DNA of 16,786 bases from JAOTYV01 sp041557595. GTDB lineage: Bacteria; Pseudomonadota; Alphaproteobacteria; UBA8366. The DNA is taken from contig JBFFGE010000100.1 of NCBI GenBank assembly GCA_041557595.1, forward strand, positions 1 to 16,786, written 5' to 3'. The translations under genes were made by a program, and so were the position numbers. The notes beneath the pieces are model-generated. The model saw nothing but the letters and a program-made list of their open reading frames with translations. It was not told the DNA's origin and made no database searches. This document shows, piece by piece, positions 1 through 7,760 of the stretch (its first letter is position 1; every line of letters starts with the position of its first letter).

Positions 1-120
1 CCGGGAGCGCCGGCCTCTGCGCCGGCAAGCTGTACCCGGCGAGCTCGGGTCTTCCGACGCGCGCGCGAATCCTCATGCCGCGTCGTGAAAGCCGGCCGGC
101 AGAGATGCCGGCGCTCCCGG
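1..120. repeat. REP-like intergenic inverted repeat
   Basis: The first 14 bases (CCGGGAGCGCCGGC) are the exact reverse complement of 107-120. The match continues imperfectly inward: CTCTGC then GCCGGC on the left, and GCCGGCCGGCAGAGAT at 91-106 on the right. Each arm holds two GCCGGC boxes and could fold alone, so this is a head-to-head pair of REP-like units around about 65 bases of unique sequence. REP-type elements with this kind of GC-rich palindromic arm are common between genes in Proteobacteria. The left arm begins at the window edge, so the element may extend further. It lies just upstream of the acylase gene. Confidence 0.7.
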
Positions 121-171
121 TATGATGCGCCCCAATCCTCCCGCAATCAAAGCCGCGCGCCGAGCCCATCC

Positions 172-2577
172 GTGAAACGACGCACCCGAATTATCCTCTA
201 TTGCACCGGCGGCCTGTTCGGCTTGGCGGTATTGGCAGCGGTGCTCGTCGTCCTTTGGCTGCGCGGCTCGCTGCCGACGACCGCCGGCACGGTCGAACTC
301 GCCGGCCTCACCGGAAAGGTCGACATCATCCGCGATGCCGATGGCGTCCCCCATATCTTTGCCGACACGGACGCGGATGCCCTGTTCGCGCTCGGTTATG
401 CGCACGCGCAGGACCGGCTCTGGCAGATGGAGACCATGCGGCGCGTCGGTGCGGGGCGACTATCGGAAATCACCGGCCCGGACACGCTGCGGATCGACCG
501 GTTCGTGCGCACCTTCGGGCTCTATCGACTGGCCGAACGTCAGGCGGCCGCATTGGACGGACCCGCCCGGCAGTTGGCGGACGCCTATGCGAAGGGCGTG
601 AACGCCTACCTGGCAAGCCATGACGGCCCGCTGCCGCCGGAATTCTTCCTGCTCGGTCACCGGCCGGAGGCGTGGCGGGTTGCCGACAGCATGGTCTGGG
701 CCCGCGTGATGGCGCTGCAGCTGTCGAAGAACTGGCGCACCGAATTGCTCCGGCTTCGGCTGGCCAAACGATTGACGCCGGACCAGATCGAGGATTTGTG
801 GCCGGGCGATGGGCCGGACGGGCCGGTGTCGCTGCCGCCCGACGCCAAGGCGCCCGCGAAGGCCGCCCTCCGGCACCTGGATGGAATTTGGGCCGCCCTG
901 CCCGATGCGCTTGCTCCGGTCGATGCCTCCAATGCCTGGGTTCTCGACGGAAGCCGTACCGCCACCGGCAAGCCGATCCTGGCGAACGATCCGCATCTCG
1001 GCTTCACCAAACCGATCCTCTGGTATCTCGCCCGTATCGAAACGCCGACCCTGTCGCTCACCGGCGCCACGGTGCCGGGCGTGCCGCTGCTCGTGCTCGG
1101 GCACAACAATCACATTGCCTGGGGCATGACGACGACCGGCGGCGATGTGGAGGATCTCTATCTGGAACGCATCGATCCGGCGGACCCGAACCGGTATCTC
1201 ACGCCCGACGGGCCGCGCCCCTTCAAGACGCGGGTCGAGCGGATCGTCGTCAAGGATGCGGAAGCGGTCGAATTGACTGTGCGCGAAACCCGCCACGGAC
1301 CGGTCATCTCCGATATCGCCGGAAGCGCCGGCAACGGGCATGACGATACCCATGTGCTCGCCGTCGCCGCGCCGTCGCTGCGGGCCGACGACCGGACCGC
1401 CAACGCGCTGTTCGCCATCAACCGGGCGAAGAACTGGGAGGAATTTGCCGCGGCGACACGGGATTTCCACTCGCCGCAACAGAACCTTTTCTATGCGGAC
1501 ACCGGCGGCGGCATCGGCATGATCACGCCCGGGCGCGTACCGGTTCGGCGCGGTCACGATGGCGGAAAACCGGCCAATGGGGAGGATTCGGGCCACGATT
1601 GGAACGGGTTCATCGCGCCCGACGCGGTGCCGTCGGCGCACAATCCGCCTGCGGGCTTCGTCATGAACGCGAACAATCGGCTGGTCGGCGCCGACAACCC
1701 GCACCGGCTTGCCGGCGACTGGGACGCCCCGTTCCGCGCCGAGCGGCTGCTCGAGATCCTGCCCGATGCACGCGGACATACAATGGCGGACAGCGCGGCA
1801 CTGCAGATGGACATTCTGTCGACGGCGGCGCGCCGCCTCATGCCTCGCCTGGCCGATTTCAAGCCCGAGACGGAGCGCCAAGAAGCCGCTTTGTCGATGC
1901 TGCGCGCCTGGGATTTCCGCATGCGGCGCGACCGGCCCGAACCGCTGCTCTACGCCACATGGCTGCACGACATCATGCGGGCGCTTGCCGCCGACGAGTT
2001 GGGCCCCTTGTTCAGGGATTATAGCCGCCCGCGGCCACGCTTTATCCTGCACGCCCTCACCACCCGGCCGCGATGGTGCGACGACATCAATACCGGACCA
2101 GCCGAAACATGCCCGCAAATCCTGCGCGCGGCGCTGGACAAGACGTTGGATCGCCTTGCCAAGGATCATGGCAGCGACATGGCGGCGTGGCAGTGGGGTG
2201 CGCGCCACCGCGCTTATTTCGCCAATCGCTTCTTTGCTGCCATCCCCCTGCTCGGCGATTTTGCGAGCACCAAGATCGAGACCGATGGCGGCGACCACAC
2301 GGTCAACCGCGGGCAGACCGTCTGGCGCGGCGATAACCGGCATTCCCATACCCATGGCGCGGGATACCGAGCGGTTTACGATCTCGGAAACCTCGCCGAA
2401 AGCCGCTTCATGATCGGCACCGGGCAATCCGGCAATCCCTTCTCGCCCCATTACGGCGACCTGACGGGCCGCTGGCGCGACGGCAAGCATCTGACCATCG
2501 CCGGCAGCCGGAATGCGGTGCGCGCGCGGGCCGGCGGAATCCTGACCCTGCTTCCCAAGTTTGAAATGCGGCCGTGA
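172..2577 (+). CDS. Penicillin acylase family protein, membrane-anchored (801 aa)
   Basis: This is an Ntn-hydrolase of the penicillin G/cephalosporin/acyl-homoserine-lactone acylase family, which cleaves amide bonds after autocatalytic splitting into alpha and beta chains. A short positive N-terminus (KRRTR) and one hydrophobic segment (about residues 7-30) predict a signal anchor facing the periplasm. The alpha chain shows the family pattern, including DADGVPHIFA and ALGYAHAQDRLWQME. The chain junction is DASNAWV, making Ser253 the predicted beta-chain N-terminal nucleophile. Downstream are the conserved NDPHL and LGHNNHIAWG motifs. Total length is typical. The GTG at 172 is chosen because it gives a clean signal anchor. 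The frame stays open to a GTG at 85, but that stretch runs through the REP arm. No strong Shine-Dalgarno site is visible. The substrate (beta-lactam, acyl-homoserine lactone or another amide) cannot be read from sequence alone. A long open frame opposite it (460-3780) is a composition artefact. Confidence 0.92.
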   Translation: MKRRTRIILYCTGGLFGLAVLAAVLVVLWLRGSLPTTAGTVELAGLTGKVDIIRDADGVPHIFADTDADALFALGYAHAQDRLWQMETMRRVGAGRLSEITGPDTLRIDRFVRTFGLYRLAERQAAALDGPARQLADAYAKGVNAYLASHDGPLPPEFFLLGHRPEAWRVADSMVWARVMALQLSKNWRTELLRLRLAKRLTPDQIEDLWPGDGPDGPVSLPPDAKAPAKAALRHLDGIWAALPDALAPVDASNAWVLDGSRTATGKPILANDPHLGFTKPILWYLARIETPTLSLTGATVPGVPLLVLGHNNHIAWGMTTTGGDVEDLYLERIDPADPNRYLTPDGPRPFKTRVERIVVKDAEAVELTVRETRHGPVISDIAGSAGNGHDDTHVLAVAAPSLRADDRTANALFAINRAKNWEEFAAATRDFHSPQQNLFYADTGGGIGMITPGRVPVRRGHDGGKPANGEDSGHDWNGFIAPDAVPSAHNPPAGFVMNANNRLVGADNPHRLAGDWDAPFRAERLLEILPDARGHTMADSAALQMDILSTAARRLMPRLADFKPETERQEAALSMLRAWDFRMRRDRPEPLLYATWLHDIMRALAADELGPLFRDYSRPRPRFILHALTTRPRWCDDINTGPAETCPQILRAALDKTLDRLAKDHGSDMAAWQWGARHRAYFANRFFAAIPLLGDFASTKIETDGGDHTVNRGQTVWRGDNRHSHTHGAGYRAVYDLGNLAESRFMIGTGQSGNPFSPHYGDLTGRWRDGKHLTIAGSRNAVRARAGGILTLLPKFEMRP

Positions 2578-2634
2578 GCCTGCCGACCACTCTGGTGTAA
2601 GCTGCGCCGACATCTCCGCCGCCGGAGGACCGCC

Positions 2635-3858
2635 ATGACCGTCTCGATCGACGATATCCTCGCCGCCGCTAAAACCCTGCACGGCGCCGTGCCGCGTACG
2701 CCGCTGGTCCATTCGGGCGCGCTTTCCGACGAGTTCGGCGTGGACCTCCACCTCAAGCTCGAAACGCTGCACTTCACGGGCTCTTTCAAGGACCGGGGCG
2801 CCCTGGTCAAACTGCGCAGCCTGCCGGAAGAAGCCGCACGCAACGGTGTCATCGCGGCGTCGGCCGGCAACCATGCCCAGGGCGTCGCCTACCATGCGAA
2901 ACGGCTGGGCATCCCGGCGACCATCGTCATGCCGGTCTCGACCCCGTTCACCAAGGTCAACCGGACCGAGGCGCTCGGCGCGCGGATCGTTCTGCACGGC
3001 GATTCGGTCAGCGCCTGCGTCCCGTTTGCGCAGGACATGATGGCGGCGGAGAACCTCACCTTCGTCCATCCTTTCGACGATCCGCAGATCATTGCCGGAC
3101 AAGGCACCGTCGGGCTCGAAATTCTGGAAGACCAGCCCGATGTCGATACGCTCATCGTGCCGATCGGCGGCGGCGGATTGGCGGCGGGAATTGCCATCGC
3201 CGTGAAGGCGCTGAAGCCCGATGTCGAAATCATCGGTGTCGAGGCCGCGCTGTATCCGTCGATGGCGCAGGCGGTGCGCGGCGAACCCGGCACCGCCGGC
3301 GGCGAAACGATCGCCGAAGGCATCGCCGTCAAGACGCCGGGCACGCTGACCGTGCCCATCGTCCGCGATCTGCTCGACGATCTCGTCGCGGCGGACGAAC
3401 TGACGCTCGAGGATGCGGTCGCCACCATGGCGGTCACCGCCAAGATCGTCGCCGAAGGCGCCGGCGCGGCGCCGCTTGCCGCGGTCATGGCGGACCCCGG
3501 GCGATTTGCCGGCAAGACCGTGGCGCTCGTCGTCTCGGGCGGCAATATCGATTCGCGGATGCTCGCCTCGGTGCTGATGCGCGGGCTGGTGCGGGACGGA
3601 CAGATCGCGCGGCTGCGCGTCACCATCAGCGACGCGCCGGGCACCCTCGCCCGGGTCGCGCAGAATATTGGATCGCTCGGCGGCAACATCGTCGAGATCG
3701 TGCATCAGCGGATGTTCTTCGACGTGCCCGTGAAGCAGGCGGAAGCGGATATCGCCGTCGAGACCCGCGACGAAGAACATGTCGACGAGATCATCGCCGC
3801 CTTGACCGCCGACGGCTTCCCGACCCGTCGGCTGGGCGATACCGCGGGAACCGGCTAA
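2635..3858 (+). CDS. Threonine ammonia-lyase with C-terminal ACT domain (407 aa)
   Basis: PLP-dependent fold type II enzyme deaminating threonine, and probably serine, to 2-oxobutyrate or pyruvate and ammonia. The PLP lysine is K52 in TGSFKDRGA. Other core features are SAGNHAQGVAYHA and the glycine-rich phosphate loop GGGGL at 178-182. Residues about 328-402 form a single ACT domain (start RLRVTISDAPGTLA), which in relatives binds an amino acid effector. The 407-residue length matches the catabolic TdcB-plus-ACT or alphaproteobacterial IlvA form rather than the approximately 500-residue two-ACT-domain form of E. coli IlvA, so ilvA versus tdcB is left open. GGAGG at 2624-2628 sits 6 bases before the ATG. 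The gene follows the acylase by 57 bases on the same strand and could be co-transcribed, though the functions are not obviously linked. It ends 3 bases from the convergent MFS gene. Confidence 0.93.
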   Translation: MTVSIDDILAAAKTLHGAVPRTPLVHSGALSDEFGVDLHLKLETLHFTGSFKDRGALVKLRSLPEEAARNGVIAASAGNHAQGVAYHAKRLGIPATIVMPVSTPFTKVNRTEALGARIVLHGDSVSACVPFAQDMMAAENLTFVHPFDDPQIIAGQGTVGLEILEDQPDVDTLIVPIGGGGLAAGIAIAVKALKPDVEIIGVEAALYPSMAQAVRGEPGTAGGETIAEGIAVKTPGTLTVPIVRDLLDDLVAADELTLEDAVATMAVTAKIVAEGAGAAPLAAVMADPGRFAGKTVALVVSGGNIDSRMLASVLMRGLVRDGQIARLRVTISDAPGTLARVAQNIGSLGGNIVEIVHQRMFFDVPVKQAEADIAVETRDEEHVDEIIAALTADGFPTRRLGDTAGTG

Positions 3859-3861
3859 TCG

Positions 3862-5115
3862 TCAGGCCGGGCGTCCCAGGCGTATCGCCGTCGCATGGCT
3901 GCGCCAGAGCAGCATCGCGATGATCGACAAATTCAGCAAATTCCACCCGATGCCGTTCAGGAACGCCATCTGATACGACCCGGTCAGGTCATAAATCCAC
4001 CCGGACAGCCAGCCGCCGAGCGCCATGCCCATGATCGTCGCCATGATGACGATGCCGACCCGCTGACCCGCCTCTTCCGCCGGGAAATACTCGCGGATGA
4101 TGATCGCGTAACTCGGCACGATGCCGCCCTGGGACAGGCCGAAGATCAGGGAGATCGTGTAGAGCGACGCAAGGCCGTCGATCGGCAGATAGAACAGCAG
4201 CACGACGCATTGCAGCGAAGCGCCCAGCAGCAATGTGCGCAACCCGCCGATATAGTCGGCGAGGACGCCCGATGCGAGCCGGCTCACCACGCCGCCCGCC
4301 AGCATCAGTGACAGCATTTCCGCGCCGCGCGCCGCGCCATAGCCGAGGTCGGCGCAATAGGCGACGGTATGCACCTGCGGCATCGACATGGCGACGCAAC
4401 AGCCGACGCCGGCGACCATCAGCAGGATCATCATCGTACGGCGCGAAATATCGATGGGATGCAGCGGGGCCGCCGCGTCGCCGTTCGCGTCCAGCGAATC
4501 CGCGCCGTTCGGCGCGGGACGCCGCAACAACAGCGCAAGCGGTATCATCGCGGAGACACAGAAGATACCGATGCCGGTATAGGTCGCCCGCCAGCCTTCG
4601 GTCTCGATGAACCCCTGCAACACGGTCGGCCAGATCGCGCCTGCCAGATAGTTGCCGCTGGCGGTCGCGGCGACGGCGAAGCCCCGCCGGCGACGGAACC
4701 AGTGAGAAACGTTCGCGATCAGCGGCCCGAAGCTGGCCGCGGTGCCGATGCCGATCAGCGCGCCCTGTAACAGGGCGATCTGCCAAACCGCCGATGCCGA
4801 CGCCGCCGAAACGAACCCCACGCCCAGCGCCAACGCCGCCGCGACGATTGGGATCGTAATGCCGAGCCGGTCGACGAAGCGCCCGACGATCACGTTGCCC
4901 GCGGCGAAGCCGATCATCGTCATGGCATAGGGCAGCGACGCGCTCGCCCGATCGACGCCGAATTCCGACTGCACGAACGGCAGCACGATGACGACCGACC
5001 ACATGCCGACGCTGCCGATGCTCGCCAGCAGAATCGACACCGCGAGGCGGAACCACGCGTATGGGCTGTCAATCAGGCTGGAAGGCGTGCCCGCTGTGGA
5101 ACCCTGCGGTGTCAC
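3862..5115 (-). CDS. MFS transporter, monocarboxylate/oxalate-formate antiporter type (417 aa)
   Basis: Inner-membrane major facilitator with about 12 predicted hydrophobic segments. The first starts near residue 21. The inter-helix 2/3 motif is recognisable as GRFVDRLG, and the SHWFRRRRGFAVAATASGN region with a GWRATY stretch in the N-terminal half is typical of MCT/oxalate:formate antiporter-like carriers. These usually move small organic anions, and the substrate here is unknown. GTG at 5115 is chosen because GGAGG (reverse complement of 5124-5128) lies 8 bases upstream. The gene is 87 bases downstream of the flavin reductase on the same strand and is probably co-transcribed, suggesting import or export of the substrate or product of a flavin-dependent oxygenase. 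It is convergent with the threonine ammonia-lyase, with only 3 bases between the stop codons and so no room for a separate terminator. Confidence 0.88.
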   Translation of the reverse strand: MTPQGSTAGTPSSLIDSPYAWFRLAVSILLASIGSVGMWSVVIVLPFVQSEFGVDRASASLPYAMTMIGFAAGNVIVGRFVDRLGITIPIVAAALALGVGFVSAASASAVWQIALLQGALIGIGTAASFGPLIANVSHWFRRRRGFAVAATASGNYLAGAIWPTVLQGFIETEGWRATYTGIGIFCVSAMIPLALLLRRPAPNGADSLDANGDAAAPLHPIDISRRTMMILLMVAGVGCCVAMSMPQVHTVAYCADLGYGAARGAEMLSLMLAGGVVSRLASGVLADYIGGLRTLLLGASLQCVVLLFYLPIDGLASLYTISLIFGLSQGGIVPSYAIIIREYFPAEEAGQRVGIVIMATIMGMALGGWLSGWIYDLTGSYQMAFLNGIGWNLLNLSIIAMLLWRSHATAIRLGRPA

Positions 5116-5202
5116 GCTGGTATCCTCCGGTTGCGTGGCGGCCGACCGATCGGGTGCCGGCCAAGGATTGCCGGCGCCGGATTTGCGGCGGCCCAGAACG
5201 TA

Positions 5203-5691
5203 TTATGAAAAATCGCCGTAGGCGCCGCGGTAGAACAGCAGCGGCTCGCCGTTGGCGGCGCCGATGAGACGGCCGACGCGGCCCAGGATGATGACGTGAT
5301 CGCCGCCGTCATAGACCGCGTATTTCGTGCATTCGATATTGGCCAGGCAACCGTCGAGGATCGGGCAGCCGCTGGCCCAGGTGGCATGCGGCACTTCTTC
5401 GAATCCTTCGGAATTTTTGGAAAACCATGAGGAGAGCTGTTGCTGGCCGCGCGCCAGCACGTTGACCACGAAGAAATCCGCATTCTCGAACACCGGAAAA
5501 ACGGAGGCGCCGCGATCGAGGCTGAATTGCACCAGCGGCGGATCGAGCGACACCGACGTGAAGGAATTCGCCGTCACCCCGAAGGGCCGGCCTTCCCGGT
5601 CGAGCACCGTAATGACGGTCACGCCAGTGGCGTACCGGCCACAGACTTCGCGGAAATCGGAGGGGTCAATATCGCTGGAGGTTGAATTCAT
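5203..5691 (-). CDS. Flavin reductase domain protein, HpaC-like (162 aa)
   Basis: Short-chain flavin reductase of the two-component monooxygenase type, which uses NAD(P)H to reduce FMN or FAD for a partner oxygenase. Family pattern: DFREVCGRYATGVTVIT near the N-terminus, FGVTANSFTSVSLDPP with the flavin-binding loop, DFFVVNVLA, and C-terminal LLFYRGAYG. Length is normal for the family. ATG 5691 is chosen because it places the conserved DFR-GRYATGVTV block at the usual distance from the N-terminus. The frame is open to ATG 5751, which would add 20 poorly conserved residues, and neither start has a clear Shine-Dalgarno. No oxygenase component is in the window, so the partner is either elsewhere or the enzyme serves several oxygenases. 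It is divergent from motA, sharing the 5692-5915 control region. Confidence 0.88.
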   Translation of the reverse strand: MNSTSSDIDPSDFREVCGRYATGVTVITVLDREGRPFGVTANSFTSVSLDPPLVQFSLDRGASVFPVFENADFFVVNVLARGQQQLSSWFSKNSEGFEEVPHATWASGCPILDGCLANIECTKYAVYDGGDHVIILGRVGRLIGAANGEPLLFYRGAYGDFS

Positions 5692-5757
5692 GCGGCGCCA
5701 ATATTTCGATTTCAGCCCTATCGGCGGGTGCCGGGCGCGGCCCCTACTCATTGATAA

Positions 5758-5835
5758 CCCAAGGCGATACCCGAGTGCGAGGGGGAACCGACAATTTAAT
5801 CGGATATTACCCCAGGAAGGTGCCCCAAGGCGATA
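5758..5835 (+). repeat. 12-bp direct repeat in the motA control region
   Basis: CCCAAGGCGATA occurs at 5758-5769 and again at 5824-5835, 66 bases apart. Each copy is followed at 26-13 bases by one of the two CtrA-like boxes (5796, 5849). It might be a second regulator's site or a relic of local duplication. No known factor is recognised. Confidence 0.45.
5796..5810 (+). promoter_or_regulatory. Near-consensus CtrA box
   Basis: TTAA at 5796-5799, seven bases, then TTAC at 5807-5810: seven of eight fixed positions of the CtrA site TTAA-N7-TTAA. It starts 53 bases upstream of the full-consensus box at 5849. It could act on motA or on the divergent flavin reductase. CtrA has documented roles in motility in Rhodospirillales, and its action here is inferred. 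Confidence 0.4.
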
Positions 5836-5848
5836 GCGGCAAACTCGG

Positions 5849-5863
5849 TTAATTCAATTTTAA
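5849..5863 (+). promoter_or_regulatory. Full-consensus CtrA box upstream of motA
   Basis: TTAA (5849-5852), TTCAATT, TTAA (5860-5863) fits the alphaproteobacterial CtrA recognition sequence exactly. It lies 52 bases before the motA start codon, in an A+T-rich patch unlike the surrounding DNA, where a -35 region could be. No convincing -10 hexamer is visible, as is usual for CtrA-activated promoters. Confidence 0.6.
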
Positions 5864-5915
5864 GTACTTTGCCTTACCCAAAAGAACGGTAGAAAACCAA
5901 GAATGATCGGGTCGA

Positions 5916-6776
5916 ATGTTTCTCATCATCGGAAGCCTCGTCGTGACCGGCTGCGTCGTCGGCAGCTATGTCGCGCTCGGCGACAAATTGGCGGTCCTCT
6001 GGCAGCCCTTTGAGCTCGTCATCATCGGCGGTTCGGGCATCGGCGCCTATATCATCGCCAATCCCAAACAAGTTCTCACCGGTTCCATGGGCGGCCTCAT
6101 GTCGATCCTGAAGGGATCGAAATACAAGAAGGACGACTACCTGGAGTTGTTGACGCTGCTCTATCAAGTATTTCGCCTCGCCAAGACCAAGGGGATGCTC
6201 GCGCTGGAGCAGCATGTGGAAAATCCACATGAAAGCACCCTGTTCGCCGAGTTTCCTAAGTTTTCGCACAACCATCATGCGCTCGAATTCCTCTGCGACT
6301 ACCTGCGCCTGATGACGCTGGGTACGGACAATCCGCACGAGCTGGAATCGCTGATGGACCAGGAACTGGAGACCCATCACGCCGAAGATCACAAATTGAG
6401 CCATGCGGTGCAGCAACTCGCGGAGTCCTTTCCGGGCCTCGGCATCGTCGCCGCGGTGCTGGGCGTCATCAAGACGATGGGCTCGATCACCGAGCCGCCG
6501 TCGGTATTGGGCGGGCTGATCGGCGCGGCGCTGGTCGGAACCTTCCTCGGCATCCTGCTGTGCTACGGTTTCGTGGGCCCCATGGCGACCGCGTTGAAGG
6601 GAAACCAGGAAGACGAATCGCTCTACTTCGTCTGCATCAAGGCCGGATTGCTGGCCCATCTGCAGGGCTATGCGCCGGCCGTATCCGTGGAATTCGCGCG
6701 CAAGGTGCTGCTGAGCCACACCCGGCCGACCTTCATCGAGTTGGAAGAAGCCACGCAGAACCTTCCGGCGGTATAG
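5916..6776 (+). CDS. motA: Flagellar motor stator protein MotA (286 aa)
   Basis: Membrane half of the stator; with MotB it forms the ion channel that drives flagellar rotation. Four hydrophobic segments are visible: residues 1-20, about 34-50, about 172-190 and about 200-225, with a large cytoplasmic loop between the second and third. Key residues align with the E. coli numbering: P173 in SFPGLGIVAA and P222 in GFVGPMA. The loop residue E98 that contacts the rotor is present, and the basic R90 is replaced conservatively by K90 (LAKTKGMLALE). The start fits the family N-terminus MFLIIG, although no strong Shine-Dalgarno is visible. It is followed 35 bases later by the first motB. Two CtrA-type boxes lie upstream, so cell-cycle or CtrA-linked motility control is likely. 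Confidence 0.95.
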   Translation: MFLIIGSLVVTGCVVGSYVALGDKLAVLWQPFELVIIGGSGIGAYIIANPKQVLTGSMGGLMSILKGSKYKKDDYLELLTLLYQVFRLAKTKGMLALEQHVENPHESTLFAEFPKFSHNHHALEFLCDYLRLMTLGTDNPHELESLMDQELETHHAEDHKLSHAVQQLAESFPGLGIVAAVLGVIKTMGSITEPPSVLGGLIGAALVGTFLGILLCYGFVGPMATALKGNQEDESLYFVCIKAGLLAHLQGYAPAVSVEFARKVLLSHTRPTFIELEEATQNLPAV

Positions 6777-6811
6777 CCGCGGGTTTCGCAGGCCACCGCA
6801 CGTAGGACCAT

Positions 6812-7756
6812 ATGGCAGACACGTTGCACGACGCCGATGCCGGGCCGATCATCATCAAGAAGAAGATCAGGCTGCCGGAAGAACCGCATGGCGGCGCCTG
6901 GAAGGTCGCCTACGCGGATTTCGTGACCGCCATGATGGCGTTCTTCCTGCTGCTCTGGCTGCTCAACGTGACCACCGAAGACAAAAAGCAGGGCATTTCG
7001 AACTTCTTCGAGCCGATCGGCGTCACCGTCAATCAGACGGGCAGCGGCGGCGTCCTCAAAGGTCTGGCGATGTCTGTGAAGGGCGCGCTGCGGTCCGCCG
7101 GATCGCCCCCCCGCGTCACCGTCACCATCCCGACCTTCGGCAGCCAGGACCAGGGCACCAGCCAGGGCAAGCACGACAACCCGGTTGCCCGTGGCGGCGG
7201 CTATTCCATCGGCCGCGACAGCCACCAGATCCAGGCTCCGGAGGAAGATTCGCTGAAACGGGTCGCCGCGGCGCTGCGCCAGGCAATCCAGGATATCCCC
7301 GAGATCGGCCGCATGCAGGACAGCCTGCTGGTCGAGCAGACACCCGAAGGCCTGCGGATCCAGCTCCTCGACCAAACCAAGTTCCGGCTGTTCGCCGGCG
7401 ACAACACCACGCTTTCCGACCGCGGCCGGCATTTCCTGGCGATCATCGGATCGATCATCGCGCACCTGCCCAACAAACTCGCCATCACCGGCCACACCGA
7501 CGAGATGCCGGCGCAGAAAATTGCGCGGCGCGGTGGTTGGGAAATTTCCGGCGACCGCGCGGACAACGCCCGCCGCGCGATGATCGAATTCGGCGTGGCG
7601 CCGGCGCGGATCGTCCGCGTTATCGGCAAGGCGAACCGCGAACCGCTGCGGCCGCACGTCCAGAAATCGCCGCATAACCACCGCATCAGCGTCTTGCTGT
7701 TGCGCGTCAAACCCGCCCGCGCCGATGCCGGCCAACCGCGCCGCCGAGGGGGCTAG
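6812..7756 (+). CDS. motB: MotB-like stator protein, first of a tandem pair (314 aa)
   Basis: Peptidoglycan-anchored half of the stator. Order of parts: a basic cytoplasmic N-terminus, HGGAWKVAYADF with the ion-carrying aspartate D36, one transmembrane helix (about 33-52), a plug/linker region with a long variable linker to about residue 140, and an OmpA/MotB domain (about 170-300). The domain keeps the DAP-contacting pair: D230 in GHTDEMP and R249 in WEISGDRA. One departure is NHRIS where the family usually has NRRI. Residues 29-70 are nearly identical, also at DNA level, to the second copy. The gene begins 35 bases after motA and ends 4 bases before the next motB, so the three should be one transcript. 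The symbol is given for the family; which copy is the housekeeping MotB is unknown. Confidence 0.93.
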   Translation: MADTLHDADAGPIIIKKKIRLPEEPHGGAWKVAYADFVTAMMAFFLLLWLLNVTTEDKKQGISNFFEPIGVTVNQTGSGGVLKGLAMSVKGALRSAGSPPRVTVTIPTFGSQDQGTSQGKHDNPVARGGGYSIGRDSHQIQAPEEDSLKRVAAALRQAIQDIPEIGRMQDSLLVEQTPEGLRIQLLDQTKFRLFAGDNTTLSDRGRHFLAIIGSIIAHLPNKLAITGHTDEMPAQKIARRGGWEISGDRADNARRAMIEFGVAPARIVRVIGKANREPLRPHVQKSPHNHRISVLLLRVKPARADAGQPRRRGG

Positions 7757-7760
7757 CCCG

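Noticed and set aside
460..3780. A 1106-codon open frame on the minus strand
   Set aside because: It lies opposite the acylase and threonine ammonia-lyase genes, is Arg/Gly/Asp-rich with no recognisable domain, and comes from high G+C third positions of the real genes.
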